Positions 43,411-52,363 of a stretch of DNA of 64,000 nucleotides are shown one piece after another. Below the pieces are notes generated by a model. It was not told the DNA's origin. It was given only the letters and a program-made list of their open reading frames with translations, and made no database searches. How positions within the stretch are numbered: position 1 is the first letter of the stretch; each line of letters begins with the position of its first letter. This DNA comes from CAWDVK01 sp963805715 (lineage in GTDB: Bacteria > Actinomycetota > Actinomycetes > Streptosporangiales > Streptosporangiaceae): NCBI GenBank assembly GCA_963805715.1, contig CAWDVK010000020.1:744001-808000 (forward strand), given 5' to 3'. Both the position numbers and the translations under genes were made by a program.

Positions 43411-43645
43411 ATGGCGCAGGTGAACGAGGAGCATCCGGCGCTGTGCTCCAGCCCGGAGTGGGCCAGGCTGGTGGAGGACGACCTGCTGCGGTGGGCTGGA
43501 AGGCCATGACCTAGGGGAAGACCTGCTGGAGGACGGCCTCGGCGCCGCTGCAGGATGCGGCGCTGGCGGAGATGTGCCGGGTGCTGCACCCCGGCGGCGT
43601 GCTGGTCGGCTCGGACGGCCTGGATACGCCAGAGCGACGCGGCGA
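43411..43645 (+). pseudogene. Class I methyltransferase with internal deletion
   Basis: The ATG frame reads NEEHPALCSSPEWARLVEDD and LLRWAG, then shifts frame to GHDLGEDLLE, the residue stretch just before motif I of a SAM-dependent methyltransferase. Instead of the glycine-rich SAM loop the sequence continues with PLQDAALAEMCRVLHPGGVLVGSDGLDTPE, the post-motif-III segment. About 90-100 residues that bind SAM are missing, and the C-terminus is lost, so the gene is dead. Confidence 0.75.
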
Positions 43646-43656
43646 ACCTCGACGAC

Positions 43657-44697
43657 TCAGCTGGCGCGGCGGTCGGCGAAGGCGCGCCGGTACGCCTGAG
43701 GGCTGGTGTGCACGGCCCGGCTGAAGTGCTTGCGGAGGTTGGCCGCGGTGGAGAAGCCGCTCTTCTGCGCGACCGAGTCGATCGGCAGGCTGGTCGTCTC
43801 CAGCAGCCGCTGGGCGAGCTGGATGCGCTGGCGCAGCAGCCACTGATACGGGGTCGTGCCGGTGCTGGCCGCGAACCGGCGGGCGAAGGTCCTGGGGCTC
43901 ATGGCGGAGCGGGCCGCCAGGTCCTCCACGGTCACCGGCTCGCCCAGATGCTCCTGCAGCCAGCAGAGCGTATCGGCGAACAGGCTGGAGCTGCCGGGAT
44001 CGGGCAGCGGCGCGTCGATGTACTGGGCCTGTCCCCCGTCACGCTGGGGCGGGACCACGAGCTGGCGGGCGAGCTGGGTGGCGATCTCGCTGCCATAGTC
44101 CTGCCGGACCACGTGCAGGCACAGGTCGATTCCGGCGGCGCTCCCGGCGGAAGTGAGCATGTCACCCTCGTCCACGAACAGCACGCCGGGGTCGACGCTC
44201 ACCCGCGGGTACCGGCGCGCGAGCTCGGCGCATTCTGTCCAGTGCGTCGTGGCCCGGCGGCCGTCGAGCAGCCCCGCGGCGGCGACGGCGAACGCGCCCG
44301 TGCACAGCGACACGATGCGGCTGCCCCGGGCGTGCGCCTGCCGCAGGGCTTCCGGTATCGCGTCCGGGACCTGCCCGGGGGGCTCGACCGGCAGCATGAC
44401 CACCGTGCCGGCGCTGCGGACTCGCTCGAGGCCGTGCGGGGCCAGCAGCTGGAAGCCGCTGTCGGCTGTCACCGGACCGGGAGCGGCCGCGCACACGAAC
44501 GAGCGGTACCAGGGCAGCCCGAGGATCGCTGACCAGGAATCCCCGAAGACCTCGCAGGCGACCCCGAGCTCGAATCCGCTGACCCCGTCGGAGACGATGA
44601 TGGCGACCGTGCGGGCATCAGGCCCTGGCCGCCGGGCGCGACCTGGCGCGGGCCCGGCGGGCCGGGGATCATCCAGGTTGGCAGGATAGTTGCGCAT
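43657..44697 (-). CDS. GlxA-type AraC regulator with DJ-1/PfpI domain
   Basis: A 346-residue protein. Residues ~30-200 are a DJ-1/PfpI (class I amidotransferase-like) domain with VAIIVSDGVSGFELGVACEVFG and SRIVSLCTGAFAVAAAGLLDGRRATTHW, where Cys in SLCTGAF is the nucleophile-elbow residue. Residues ~235-340 are an AraC DNA-binding domain (LAARSAMSPRTFARRFAASTGTTPYQWLLRQRI, SVAQKSGFSTAANLRKHFSR). The proposed ATG lies inside a perfect 11-bp inverted repeat, likely an operator. Confidence 0.88.
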   Translation of the reverse strand: MRNYPANLDDPRPAGPAPGRARRPGPDARTVAIIVSDGVSGFELGVACEVFGDSWSAILGLPWYRSFVCAAAPGPVTADSGFQLLAPHGLERVRSAGTVVMLPVEPPGQVPDAIPEALRQAHARGSRIVSLCTGAFAVAAAGLLDGRRATTHWTECAELARRYPRVSVDPGVLFVDEGDMLTSAGSAAGIDLCLHVVRQDYGSEIATQLARQLVVPPQRDGGQAQYIDAPLPDPGSSSLFADTLCWLQEHLGEPVTVEDLAARSAMSPRTFARRFAASTGTTPYQWLLRQRIQLAQRLLETTSLPIDSVAQKSGFSTAANLRKHFSRAVHTSPQAYRRAFADRRAS

Positions 44698-44712
44698 CCT
44701 GACTATCCTGCC
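44680..44712. promoter_or_regulatory. 33-bp dyad covering the AraC start codon
   Basis: GGCAGGATAGT (44680-44690) and ACTATCCTGCC (44702-44712) are perfect inverted repeats with an 11-nt spacer that contains the ATG (44697-44695). Candidate site for the regulator itself, controlling it and the divergent gene. Confidence 0.65.
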
Positions 44713-44749
44713 ACTTACCTGCGTGCCCGTCGATCGGCACGATGGACGC

Positions 44750-45244
44750 ATGACCCCAGAGATGACACCCGGGATGACCACTCAGCAGAAGGCTCCGCGC
44801 CTGGTGCCCCGGTCCGCGCCCCCGGCCGGCCGGCTGCGCGACCGCGTCCTGGCCCGCGTGCTCGCCGCGCGGCTGGACCGCGAGCTCGCGGCGGGCTGCC
44901 CGGCGGGGTTCAGCCGTGCCATGGCCGCCCGCGCGTGGCGGATTGTCTCGCCGGCCGGGCGGCGGGAACTCGCCCGCGGCTGGGAGCTTGTCCTGGCCCA
45001 GGCCAGCCGGCCGCCGGTACCGCGCTCCCCCCGCGGGATGCTGCGCCGCGGCGTCGTGGCAGGCGCCGAGCGCGACGTGCGGGAGCTGCTGGCTGCCCTC
45101 ACCGGCGGCCGCCCGGTCACTGTCCGCGGGGCGGCCATGGCCGGCCTGCTCCTGCGCGATGGCACCGGTCCGCTGTACAACCAGCGCTGTGCCCGCGACC
45201 TGGGCACGGCGGTCCGCGAGGCGACGCGGCAGCTGGCTTCCTAG
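44750..45244 (+). CDS. Uncharacterised actinobacterial protein
   Basis: A 164-residue, Arg/Ala-rich, mostly helical protein with VLARVLAARLDRELAAG, SRAMAARAWRIVSPAGRREL and AGLLLRDGTGPLYNQRCARDL. The last segment is a recurrent motif of a family found in many actinobacteria without assigned role. It is divergent from the AraC/DJ-1 regulator, across the dyad, and may be its target. Several ATGs (44750, 44762, 44774) are possible starts. Confidence 0.6.
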   Translation: MTPEMTPGMTTQQKAPRLVPRSAPPAGRLRDRVLARVLAARLDRELAAGCPAGFSRAMAARAWRIVSPAGRRELARGWELVLAQASRPPVPRSPRGMLRRGVVAGAERDVRELLAALTGGRPVTVRGAAMAGLLLRDGTGPLYNQRCARDLGTAVREATRQLAS

Positions 45245-45320
45245 CAGCCGGTGGCCGGCGGCGAGCCCTCCGTGCCCGGCTCCGCCTGTCCTTCCGCCGC
45301 CAGGCGGCCGGCCGGATCCG

Positions 45321-46349
45321 CTATCCGGCCACGGCCACCTGGGTCGTGCTGGCGTGCTCGGTGTTCCATGAAGCGGACAGGCTCCCCTCCTTCACCAGCA
45401 CGTCGGAGAAGTACGTCTGCACCCCGATCAGCGGGCCGTGCACGGGATCGCTGGCCACCGCAGCGCGGAACACGTCGATGTGCTCACTGTGCCAGCGCGC
45501 CGACAGGCTTCCCTCCTTGGCTAGCAGGTCGCCGAGGTCGTGGTCGGGAGCGAAGAGCACCACGCCGATCAGCGCGCCGCGGGCGGGGTCGCTGGCCACC
45601 GCCACCGACCCGACCCCGCCGTGCTCGCTGTGCCACCCCGCGCCCAGGCGGCCCTGCTTGACCAGCAGCTCACCCTTGCTCGTCAGCGTTGCGATCAGCG
45701 GGCCGTGCCGGGTGTCGCTGGCCAGGGCGACCTGGTCAACTCCGCCGTGCTCGTGGTTCCAGGTCGCGGCCAGGCCGCCCTCCTTGACCAGCAGCTCGCC
45801 GCCCCCGGTGATCAGCCCGATCAGCGGGCCGTGCACGGCGTCACTGGCCGCGGCGAACTGGGCAGGGACCTCGTTCAGGCCGCCGCCGTACTCGGTGGTC
45901 CACGCCGCCGACAGGCTGCCATCCTTGGCCAGCAGCACCCCCTTCGTGGTCACGGCCACGATCAGCGGGCCGTGCACGGGATCGGTGGCCACCGCGACGG
46001 CATAGATGCCGCTGTGCTCGTGGTTCCACGGCGCGTTGAGCCGACCCTGCTTGACCAGCAGCTCCCCGCTGGCGGTCACCGCCGCGATCAGCGGGCCGTG
46101 CACGGGATCGGTGGCCACCGCAGCCTGCGCCACGCCGCCGTGCTCGCGGCTCCACGCCGCCGTCAGGCTGCCCTGCTTGACCAGCAGCTCACCGTTGACG
46201 GATGTCCGGGTCTGGGTCACCACGGCGATCAGCGGGGTAGCGGCAGTGCCGGGAGACGGGCCGGACGCGAGCGCTGCGGGCGCGGCGACACCGGCTGCCG
46301 CCAGGGCCGCGGACGTCATGACCGCCATCAGCAGCGCAGCACGTCTCAT
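45321..46349 (-). CDS. Secreted seven-repeat propeller-like protein
   Basis: A 342-residue exported protein with a signal peptide (residues 1-28, AALAAAGVAAPAALASG). The rest is seven tandem ~42-48-residue units of the form PLIAxVT-GELLVKQGSLxAxWxxEHGGV-AVATDPVHG. Seven such units fit one complete beta-propeller, resembling tectonin/PLL-type lectins, with a conserved Trp and His-Gly in each blade. It may bind sugars at the cell surface; that is inference. A 50-residue piece of a relative lies at 53610-53762. Confidence 0.8.
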   Translation of the reverse strand: MRRAALLMAVMTSAALAAAGVAAPAALASGPSPGTAATPLIAVVTQTRTSVNGELLVKQGSLTAAWSREHGGVAQAAVATDPVHGPLIAAVTASGELLVKQGRLNAPWNHEHSGIYAVAVATDPVHGPLIVAVTTKGVLLAKDGSLSAAWTTEYGGGLNEVPAQFAAASDAVHGPLIGLITGGGELLVKEGGLAATWNHEHGGVDQVALASDTRHGPLIATLTSKGELLVKQGRLGAGWHSEHGGVGSVAVASDPARGALIGVVLFAPDHDLGDLLAKEGSLSARWHSEHIDVFRAAVASDPVHGPLIGVQTYFSDVLVKEGSLSASWNTEHASTTQVAVAG

Positions 46350-46647
46350 GCTCCGGCCTCCTCGGGCTGGATACAGATGCCGGGCACGACCGGGTGCCGC
46401 CTATCCCGCAACGACAGCGGGATCTGCCGCGGGCACGCAGCCACAGTCTGTCAACCGTGATCCTCGCCCCTGCGGGGCGCATTGTCGAGGCTTAACCGCG
46501 GCAGCGGTGCCAGTACGGCAGCCATCGTCAGCGTCACTGCCTTCACGCCCATAGAGAGGCAAGTAAGCGGCCATGAATGTGCAGGCTGCGCACAACGGCA
46601 CAGACCAGGCATGCTGATGCTGCCAGCGGCGAGAGAGGAACGGCGTC
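46350..46647. other. Intergenic region
   Basis: No gene is supported. GAGAGAGGAA at the end is a ribosome-binding site for the decayed D-serine dehydratase-like gene. Confidence 0.4.
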
Positions 46648-47263
46648 ATGAACGTGCGAGCTGACAGTCCCGCGGCGGCGGGCGCAGGGCTCCCGGCCGG
46701 GATGGCGGCCGCCGTGGCCGAGCTGCGGCAGCGCCCGCTCACCGGCATCAGCAAGGGCTTCGGCGGCCTGGCCGCGCGCGAGGTGGTGACGGCCGCGAGC
46801 CTTGCTAAGCGGCGGCCATGGGTGTTCGGCGGAGATTTCACCATGCCGCTGCGGAGATGACCGCCGACCCGGATTTCGAGTGCTTCGCCTACGTGGACAG
46901 CGTGCCAGGCGTGACGCTGCTGAACGGGCTGCTGGCCGGCTCCGGTGCGACCCGGCCGCTGCCGGTGCTCGTCGAGCTCGGCTACCCGGGCGGGCGGACC
47001 GGGTGCCGCAGTGCCGGGGAGGGCCTGGCCGTGGCCAGAGCCGGGACCGCGGCGGCCAGGTCAGCGGCGCGACCGGGCTGCGCGTCACCAGGCTGGACGA
47101 TCAGCACGCCTACCTGGCCGTGCCGCCGGACTGCAGCCTGGGCATCGGCGACCTGGTCTGCCTCGGCATCTCCCATCCGTGCACGACCTTCGACAAGTGG
47201 CGCGTCATTCCGGTGGCGGACGACAGCGACCACGTGATCGACGCGGTTCACACGTTCTTCTGA
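46648..47263 (+). pseudogene. D-serine dehydratase/amino-acid deaminase (DSD) remnant
   Basis: Three pieces in different frames match an alanine-racemase-fold amino-acid deaminase. Piece 1 (46648-46860): ELRQRPLTGISKGFGGLAAR and RRPWVFGGDFTMPL. Piece 2 (from 46860): FAYVDSVPGVTLLNGLLAGS and LPVLVELGYPGGRTGCRS. Piece 3 (to 47263): LRVTRLDDQHAYLAVPPDC and LVCLGISHPCTTFDKWRVIP. About 70 residues including the PLP-lysine region are missing between 1 and 2, and ~150 between 2 and 3. At least two deletions have occurred. Confidence 0.85.
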
Positions 47264-47428
47264 CCGGGCCGATGGCGAATGGCCATCGGGCAGGCGCGGG
47301 CCGGCGCGACGCGGGCGCTCACCGGGGAAGGAGTCCGCGTCGCGTTTGTCTGACGCCGGGCCGCTGCCTGTAGCGTCAGGGGAAGAGCGCGCGCGGGCAG
47401 GCGCGCCAGCCGAGCGGAGGAATGCGCC

Positions 47429-49072
47429 GTGGGAGTCAATGAGCGGGCCGGGCAGCCGGCCACCCCGGCCGACCTGGTCGATGTCGCGGGACTGGTGACC
47501 GCTTACTACGCGCAGCATCCTGATCCGGCTGAGCCCGGCCAGCAGGTGTCCTTCGGCACCTCCGGCCACCGGGGCTCGGCGCTGCGGCTTTCCTTCAACG
47601 AGGACCACATCGCCGCGACCACGCAGGCCATCTGCGATTACCGCGCCCGCAGCGGCATTTCCGGACCGCTGTTCATCGGCCGTGACACGCACGCGCTGTC
47701 GGAGCCCGCGTTCGCAACCGCGCTGGAGGTGCTCGCCGCCAACGACGTCCAGGTGCTGACCGACAGCCGGGACGGCTACACGCCGACGCCGTCGCTGTCG
47801 CGCGCCATCCTGGTGCATAACTGCGGCCGCACCGACGGCCTGGCCGACGGGATCGTGGTGACCCCGTCGCACAACCCGCCGGAGGACGGCGGATTCAAGT
47901 ACAACCCGCCGGACGGCGGGCCGGCCGGCGCGCAGATCACCTCGGTGATCCAGGACCGGGCTAACGAGCTGCTCCGCGGCGGGCTCCGTGAGGTGCGAAG
48001 GGTCCGTTATGCGCAGGCAAGAGCCGCGGCCGGCGGTTACGACTTCCTCGGCGAGTACGTGTCCGAGCTGCCCGCGGTAGTGGACCTGGACGCGATCCGC
48101 GAGGCCGGGGTGCGGATCGGGGCTGACCCGCTCGGCGGGGCCAGCGTGGCCTACTGGGGCGAGATCGGCGACCGGTACGGCCTGAACCTGACCGTCGTCA
48201 ACCCGCTGGTGGACGCCACCTTCCGGTTCATGACCCTGGACTGGGACGGCCGCATCCGGATGGACTGCTCGTCGCCGAACGCGATGGCGTCGCTGATCGC
48301 CCGCCGGGACGAGTTCGCCATCGCCACCGGCAACGACACCGACTCCGACCGGCACGGCATCGTGACCCCGGACGGGGGGCTGCTCAACCCCAACCACTAC
48401 CTGGCCGTCGCGATTGACTACCTGTACGGGCACCGGGCCGGCTGGCCGGGTGACGCCGCGGTCGGCAAGACCATGGTCAGCTCGGCCATCATCGACCGGG
48501 TCGCCGCCGCGGCCGGGCGGCGGCTGCTGGAGGTGCCGGTCGGGTTCAAGTGGTTCGTGCCCGGGCTGCTGGACGGCAGCGTGGCCTTCGGCGGCGAGGA
48601 GAGCGCCGGAGCGTCATTCCTGCGCAAGGACGGCCAGGTCTGGACCACCGACAAGGACGGCATCATCCTGGCGCTGCTCGCCTCCGAGATCATCGCGGTC
48701 ACCGGCACCAGCCCGGCCGGGCACTACCGCAAGCTCACCGCCCGGCTCGGCGACCCCGCCTACGCCCGGATCGACGCCCCGGCCAGCCGCGAGCAGAAGG
48801 CGGCGCTGGCCAGGCTGACCCCGGACCAGGCGAGCATCGACGAGCTGGCCGGCGAGCCGGTGACCGAGCGGCTCACCACCGCGCCGGGCAACGGCGAGCC
48901 GCTCGGCGGGCTGAAGGTGATCACCGAGTCGGGCTGGTTCGCCGCCCGGCCGTCGGGCACCGAGGATGTCTACAAGCTCTACGCCGAGTCGTTCCGCGGC
49001 CCTGATCACCTCGCCGAGATCCAGGCCGAGGCGCAGCAGATCCTGGAGAAGGTCCTGCGCGGCGGCGGCTAG
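47429..49072 (+). CDS. pgm: Phosphoglucomutase, alpha-D-glucose specific
   Basis: A 547-residue, four-domain alpha-phosphohexomutase. Active-site Ser147 is in VVTPSHNPPEDGGFKYNPP; the metal loop is ATGNDTDSDRHGIV; the sugar loop is GGEESAGASFLR; and the phosphate-binding C-terminal loop is ARPSGTEDVYKLYAES. It interconverts glucose-1- and glucose-6-phosphate in the cytosol. It looks intact, unlike its left neighbour, and is the most clearly housekeeping gene in the window. GTG start with AGCGGAGGAA upstream. Confidence 0.96.
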   Translation: MGVNERAGQPATPADLVDVAGLVTAYYAQHPDPAEPGQQVSFGTSGHRGSALRLSFNEDHIAATTQAICDYRARSGISGPLFIGRDTHALSEPAFATALEVLAANDVQVLTDSRDGYTPTPSLSRAILVHNCGRTDGLADGIVVTPSHNPPEDGGFKYNPPDGGPAGAQITSVIQDRANELLRGGLREVRRVRYAQARAAAGGYDFLGEYVSELPAVVDLDAIREAGVRIGADPLGGASVAYWGEIGDRYGLNLTVVNPLVDATFRFMTLDWDGRIRMDCSSPNAMASLIARRDEFAIATGNDTDSDRHGIVTPDGGLLNPNHYLAVAIDYLYGHRAGWPGDAAVGKTMVSSAIIDRVAAAAGRRLLEVPVGFKWFVPGLLDGSVAFGGEESAGASFLRKDGQVWTTDKDGIILALLASEIIAVTGTSPAGHYRKLTARLGDPAYARIDAPASREQKAALARLTPDQASIDELAGEPVTERLTTAPGNGEPLGGLKVITESGWFAARPSGTEDVYKLYAESFRGPDHLAEIQAEAQQILEKVLRGGG

Positions 49073-49120
49073 CGCCGGGCCCTGGCGGACGACGCGCCTG
49101 CCCGGCGGCCCCGGCTGCGG

Positions 49121-49828
49121 CTAGACCAGCAGGCTCGCCCCGGCCACCAGCGCGAGGACCGTGCCCATCAGCCACAGCGGCGGCCACAGTCCGCTGGGCA
49201 GCCGCGTTGACGACCGCAGCAGATCAGAGTCTCCGCCGGGCACCCGCCAGGTCCGCAGCACCGCCGCCACGGCGGAGATCAGCAGGAACCAGGTCAGCCC
49301 GTAAGCGACGACGATCTGGGCACCGAAGGACGCATACCGGGCCGTCAGGAAGAGCAGCAGGCCGGTGCAGACAATGCAGGTCCACGCGACCCAGCCGCGC
49401 GCGATCACCAGCAGGGCGGCCAGCGCCAGCAGGAGCAGCCAGAGCACGGCGACGATGTGACCGACCTCGATCAGCTTGGCCGCGCCGAGCCCGATGACGC
49501 TCGGGGCCAGGAAGCCGAAGAACTGGTAGAAGAAGGTGCCCAGGCCCGGCGGCCCGGTCGCCTTGGTGAGCCCGTTCCCGTTCCGCTCCATGGTCACGCT
49601 GTTGATCTTGTGGCCCATGGCCGAGCCCATCAGGGCGTGGCCGCCCTCGTGCGCGATGGTATAGAGGTACTTGCTCATCCCCCACACCGCCGGAAAGAAG
49701 ACCACGGCCGCGGCCGCCGCGCCGATCAGGATCACGGCCGGACCGGGCAGGCGGCCCTGCAGGGCGCCGATCTCCCGCAGATCGTCCTGCAGCGAGGGTC
49801 CCGCCACCGAACCAGCTCCGCTCGTCAC
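49121..49828 (-). CDS. M50-family membrane metallopeptidase
   Basis: A 235-residue membrane protein with about five helices. HEGGHALMGSAMGHKINSV at the end of helix 1 is the M50B-type zinc motif (HExxH variant HEGGH), and GPPGLGTFFYQFFGFLAPSVIGLGAAKLIE resembles the second core region. Such proteases cut within membranes; target unknown. GTG 49828 with AGGAAG upstream is chosen, since the frame upstream of it is not membrane-like. Convergent with pgm. Confidence 0.8.
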   Translation of the reverse strand: MTSGAGSVAGPSLQDDLREIGALQGRLPGPAVILIGAAAAAVVFFPAVWGMSKYLYTIAHEGGHALMGSAMGHKINSVTMERNGNGLTKATGPPGLGTFFYQFFGFLAPSVIGLGAAKLIEVGHIVAVLWLLLLALAALLVIARGWVAWTCIVCTGLLLFLTARYASFGAQIVVAYGLTWFLLISAVAAVLRTWRVPGGDSDLLRSSTRLPSGLWPPLWLMGTVLALVAGASLLV

Positions 49829-50158
49829 GATCTTCCTGAGTAAATCGTGACACGACCGGCATGCCCCTGCACAGAGTTGTCGCACGGGGTTCCCGCGCCA
49901 GGCCGCCGTCCAGACGGTGCCGCAGCGGGCCGCCAGCCTGGGCTGAGGCGCGCCTCGCGCGAGACGTGCTCCAGGGAGCGACCGCCGGCCCTCGGTCCCG
50001 GCAGGGGGCGGCCGTACGGCGCGGGCCCGGGCGCGTGACCGAGGTCCCTTGGTTTGCGGGCCGAACTGCCCTGCCATTCGCGGCCCGGCGGCCCTGAGAA
50101 TGGGGCCCTGCTCCGGCACATGAGCACTGTGGTGGTGCAACACGAAGGAGGCAGGCTC
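49829..50158. other. Intergenic region without a recognised gene
   Basis: About 330 bases of divergent upstream sequence between the peptidase gene and a small acidic protein gene. Presumed promoters; no clear boxes found. Confidence 0.4.
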
Positions 50159-50545
50159 ATGACAGACGCGGAAGAAGTGCGGCGCTACGCGGACGCCATC
50201 ATGGTCATGATCAGGGAAGACCAGGACAGCGGGCAGGTGCCGCGCGCGGTTTCGTCCTGGGACGAGCTCGACGAGAGCGTCGACGAGAACGACTATTTCC
50301 AGCAGGCCGGGATGCCGGAGGACACGCACGAGGCACATGAGCTGCGCGACGCCGTCAGCGAGGAAATCAACCGCCGCCTGTCCGGCTCCCAGGGTGGCCC
50401 CTGGCGGGTCACGTGGACGCACCCGGACGGACGCGCGCACGACATCAGCCGGACGGTCGGCTACGCCACCCAGGCGGAGGCCGAGATGATCGGCCAGGAC
50501 TACTTCATGGCCCACGGCGGCAGTTACCAGGTGGAGGGCGGCTGA
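50159..50545 (+). CDS. Small acidic protein of unknown function
   Basis: A 128-residue acidic protein. ATG 50159 has a very strong GAAGGAGG 7 nt upstream. The N-terminal half is helical (AEEVRRYADAIMVMIREDQ, SWDELDESVDENDYFQQAGM) and the C-terminal half has a possible strand-rich domain (WRVTWTHPDGRAHDISRT, AEMIGQDYFMAHGG). No family is recognised. Its end overlaps the convergent spermidine-synthase-like gene by 22 nt. Confidence 0.65.
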   Translation: MTDAEEVRRYADAIMVMIREDQDSGQVPRAVSSWDELDESVDENDYFQQAGMPEDTHEAHELRDAVSEEINRRLSGSQGGPWRVTWTHPDGRAHDISRTVGYATQAEAEMIGQDYFMAHGGSYQVEGG

Positions 50546-51582
50546 GTCGTCATGCGCCGCCGGTGCGTAGCTGACCGCCGCTGCCCGCGGCCGGATTGAC
50601 TGGTCCGGCCGCAACCGGCGCGCCCGCGCCGGGTGCTGAGGAGTGCCTGCGCGCCCAGGCATAACGCCGTCTGGCCGGGGGCCCGCCTGACCGCGAAGGT
50701 GCCGGGCGGCGGGGCGGGAGAGGACTGCGCCTGCGCATCGGTGATCGGCCGCGCTCCCGCGGCGAACCGGTCAAGCTCACTGCCGTGGACGAGCCGGGCC
50801 GGGAAAGGGTCGGCCGCGACGCGCCGGGCCAGGGCTGAGACAGGCAGCGGATGGCGGGCGGCGGCCAGCACCAGGTTGCCGAACCTGCGCCCGCGCAGCA
50901 CCGCCGCGTCGGCCATCAGGCAGGCGCACGGGAACACGGAACGGACCGTGGCCAGCCGGGCGCGCGCGTGCGCCAGCGGCGGGCCATCGCCGACATTGAC
51001 CGCGTACAGACCCGGCGCAGCGAGCGCCCGGCCGACGGCGGCGGCGAACTCGGCTGTCGTCAGGTGGGCCGGGGTGCGCGCCCCGGCGAACAGGTCCGCT
51101 ATCACCACGTCGAAGGATCCGGCGGGGACCTGATCGAGCACCGCGCGGGCATCCGCGATCCGGACGCGCACCCGGCCCATCCCGGTCCGGGCCGCCCGCC
51201 GCCCTGGCTGGTCCAGCGGCAGCCGCCGCCGGACCAGCTGAGCCAGCGCGGCGTCCGACTCCACCGCCAGCTGGGATGACCCTGGCCGGGTCGCCGCCAC
51301 ATACCGTGCCAGGGTCAGCCCGCCGCCCCCCAGGTGCAGCACGCGCAGCGGCGCGCGGGCCGGAGCCGCCAGGTCGACCAGATGGCCGAGCCGCCGCATG
51401 TACTCGAATTCCAGGTACTGCGGGTCATCGAGGTCAACGTGCGACTGCGGGGTGCCATCGACCAGCAGCGTCCAGGCGCCGGGCCGGTCAGGATCGCCGA
51501 CCAGCTCGGCCATTCCCGTGTCGACGCGCTGGCCGCCGGCAGGCCCGCACTGCCCCTGCTGCCGATGCGACATATCACCCAT
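50524..51582 (-). CDS. Spermidine synthase-like methyltransferase-fold protein
   Basis: A 352-residue protein of the fused-spermidine-synthase family: DDPQYLEFEYMRRLGHLVDL, motif I LRVLHLGGGGLTLARYVAAT, VRVRIADARAVLDQ and FDVVIADLFAGARTPAHLTT. Whether it makes a polyamine or another aminopropyl product is unknown. Family members usually end shortly after the SPAPPPGTF segment (~residue 300); here ~50 extra basic residues follow and run into the convergent gene, which looks like stop-codon loss. Confidence 0.8.
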   Translation of the reverse strand: MGDMSHRQQGQCGPAGGQRVDTGMAELVGDPDRPGAWTLLVDGTPQSHVDLDDPQYLEFEYMRRLGHLVDLAAPARAPLRVLHLGGGGLTLARYVAATRPGSSQLAVESDAALAQLVRRRLPLDQPGRRAARTGMGRVRVRIADARAVLDQVPAGSFDVVIADLFAGARTPAHLTTAEFAAAVGRALAAPGLYAVNVGDGPPLAHARARLATVRSVFPCACLMADAAVLRGRRFGNLVLAAARHPLPVSALARRVAADPFPARLVHGSELDRFAAGARPITDAQAQSSPAPPPGTFAVRRAPGQTALCLGAQALLSTRRGRAGCGRTSQSGRGQRRSATHRRRMTTQPPSTW

Positions 51583-51632
51583 TGTGCAGCGCCCGCGGAC
51601 GGCCGCCGTCCGCCCGCACCCTGCCGCGGGGT

Positions 51633-52055
51633 TCAGCTGCCGTCAGCCGGATCCCCGCGCCAGGAGGCCCGGCCCGTTTCGCGCTCGAAGGCCGGCCGGA
51701 CGCTGACGGTGTCATACACGATGCGCAGGGCCGCGATACGGTCGCTGTCGTCCAGTTCCAGCACGTCAACCACGTCGAAGGGAGATCGCGTCCCGCCGCG
51801 CAGCCGCCAGTCGAAGCGGAACCAGATGCAGAGCAGCGGAATGCCCTCGGCCGTCGTGCCCTGCGTCACTCCCCTGAGTGTCAGCCGCGATTCCGCCGTA
51901 TCGCTGAACAGTGCCGGGAAGAAATCACCGGCCGGAGTCGGCCCGTACAACGGCGAGTGCACCAGCGCACGGTCGCTGAATAGCCCGAGCATCGCCGGAA
52001 GATCCGCGCGGGCCAGCGCGCTGAGATAGGCCTCGGCTAGCTGCTGAGGATTCAT
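51633..52055 (-). CDS. SnoaL/NTF2-like protein
   Basis: A 140-residue NTF2-fold protein: QLAEAYLSALARADLPAMLGLFSDRALVHSPLYG, then the beta sheet with FRFDWRLRGG and FDVVDVLELDDSDRIAALRIVYD. It could be an isomerase or binding protein; residues do not settle it. It lies just upstream of and on the same strand as the spermidine-synthase-like gene. AGGAGATGC precedes the ATG. Confidence 0.82.
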   Translation of the reverse strand: MNPQQLAEAYLSALARADLPAMLGLFSDRALVHSPLYGPTPAGDFFPALFSDTAESRLTLRGVTQGTTAEGIPLLCIWFRFDWRLRGGTRSPFDVVDVLELDDSDRIAALRIVYDTVSVRPAFERETGRASWRGDPADGS

Positions 52056-52363
52056 GCATCTCCTGTCGGCTATGGCGGCGCAGCGGCTCCTGAACCCGCC
52101 CCGTCCGGCAGCCGGGACGTTTGTCCATTACTTAGCCGGGTAACTGGCTCCAGGACGGTGATGTCCTTGCCGTCAGCATGCCAGCCAAACCGGTCATCAC
52201 AACAGACATCATCGCCGCCGATCTGCCGTCTAGACGCTGAAAGACAAAGCCATCGGCCCCGTGCTTCCTTCAGTCGGCGATGAAGTAGCACGGTAAGTCT
52301 GCGCGATCGCCTAGGCTGTCGGCATAAGCGCTAGACCTGATCCCCGAGGCGGAGTGACAAACA
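52056..52363. other. Upstream region of lsr2
   Basis: About 300 bases of lower GC between the SnoaL-like gene and lsr2. A 73-residue minus-strand frame (52070-52291) crosses it without family features. Likely holds the lsr2 promoter. Confidence 0.45.

Noticed and set aside
52070..52291. 73-residue minus-strand frame upstream of lsr2.
   Set aside because: No ribosome-binding site, no family features, and it lies where the lsr2 promoter is expected.
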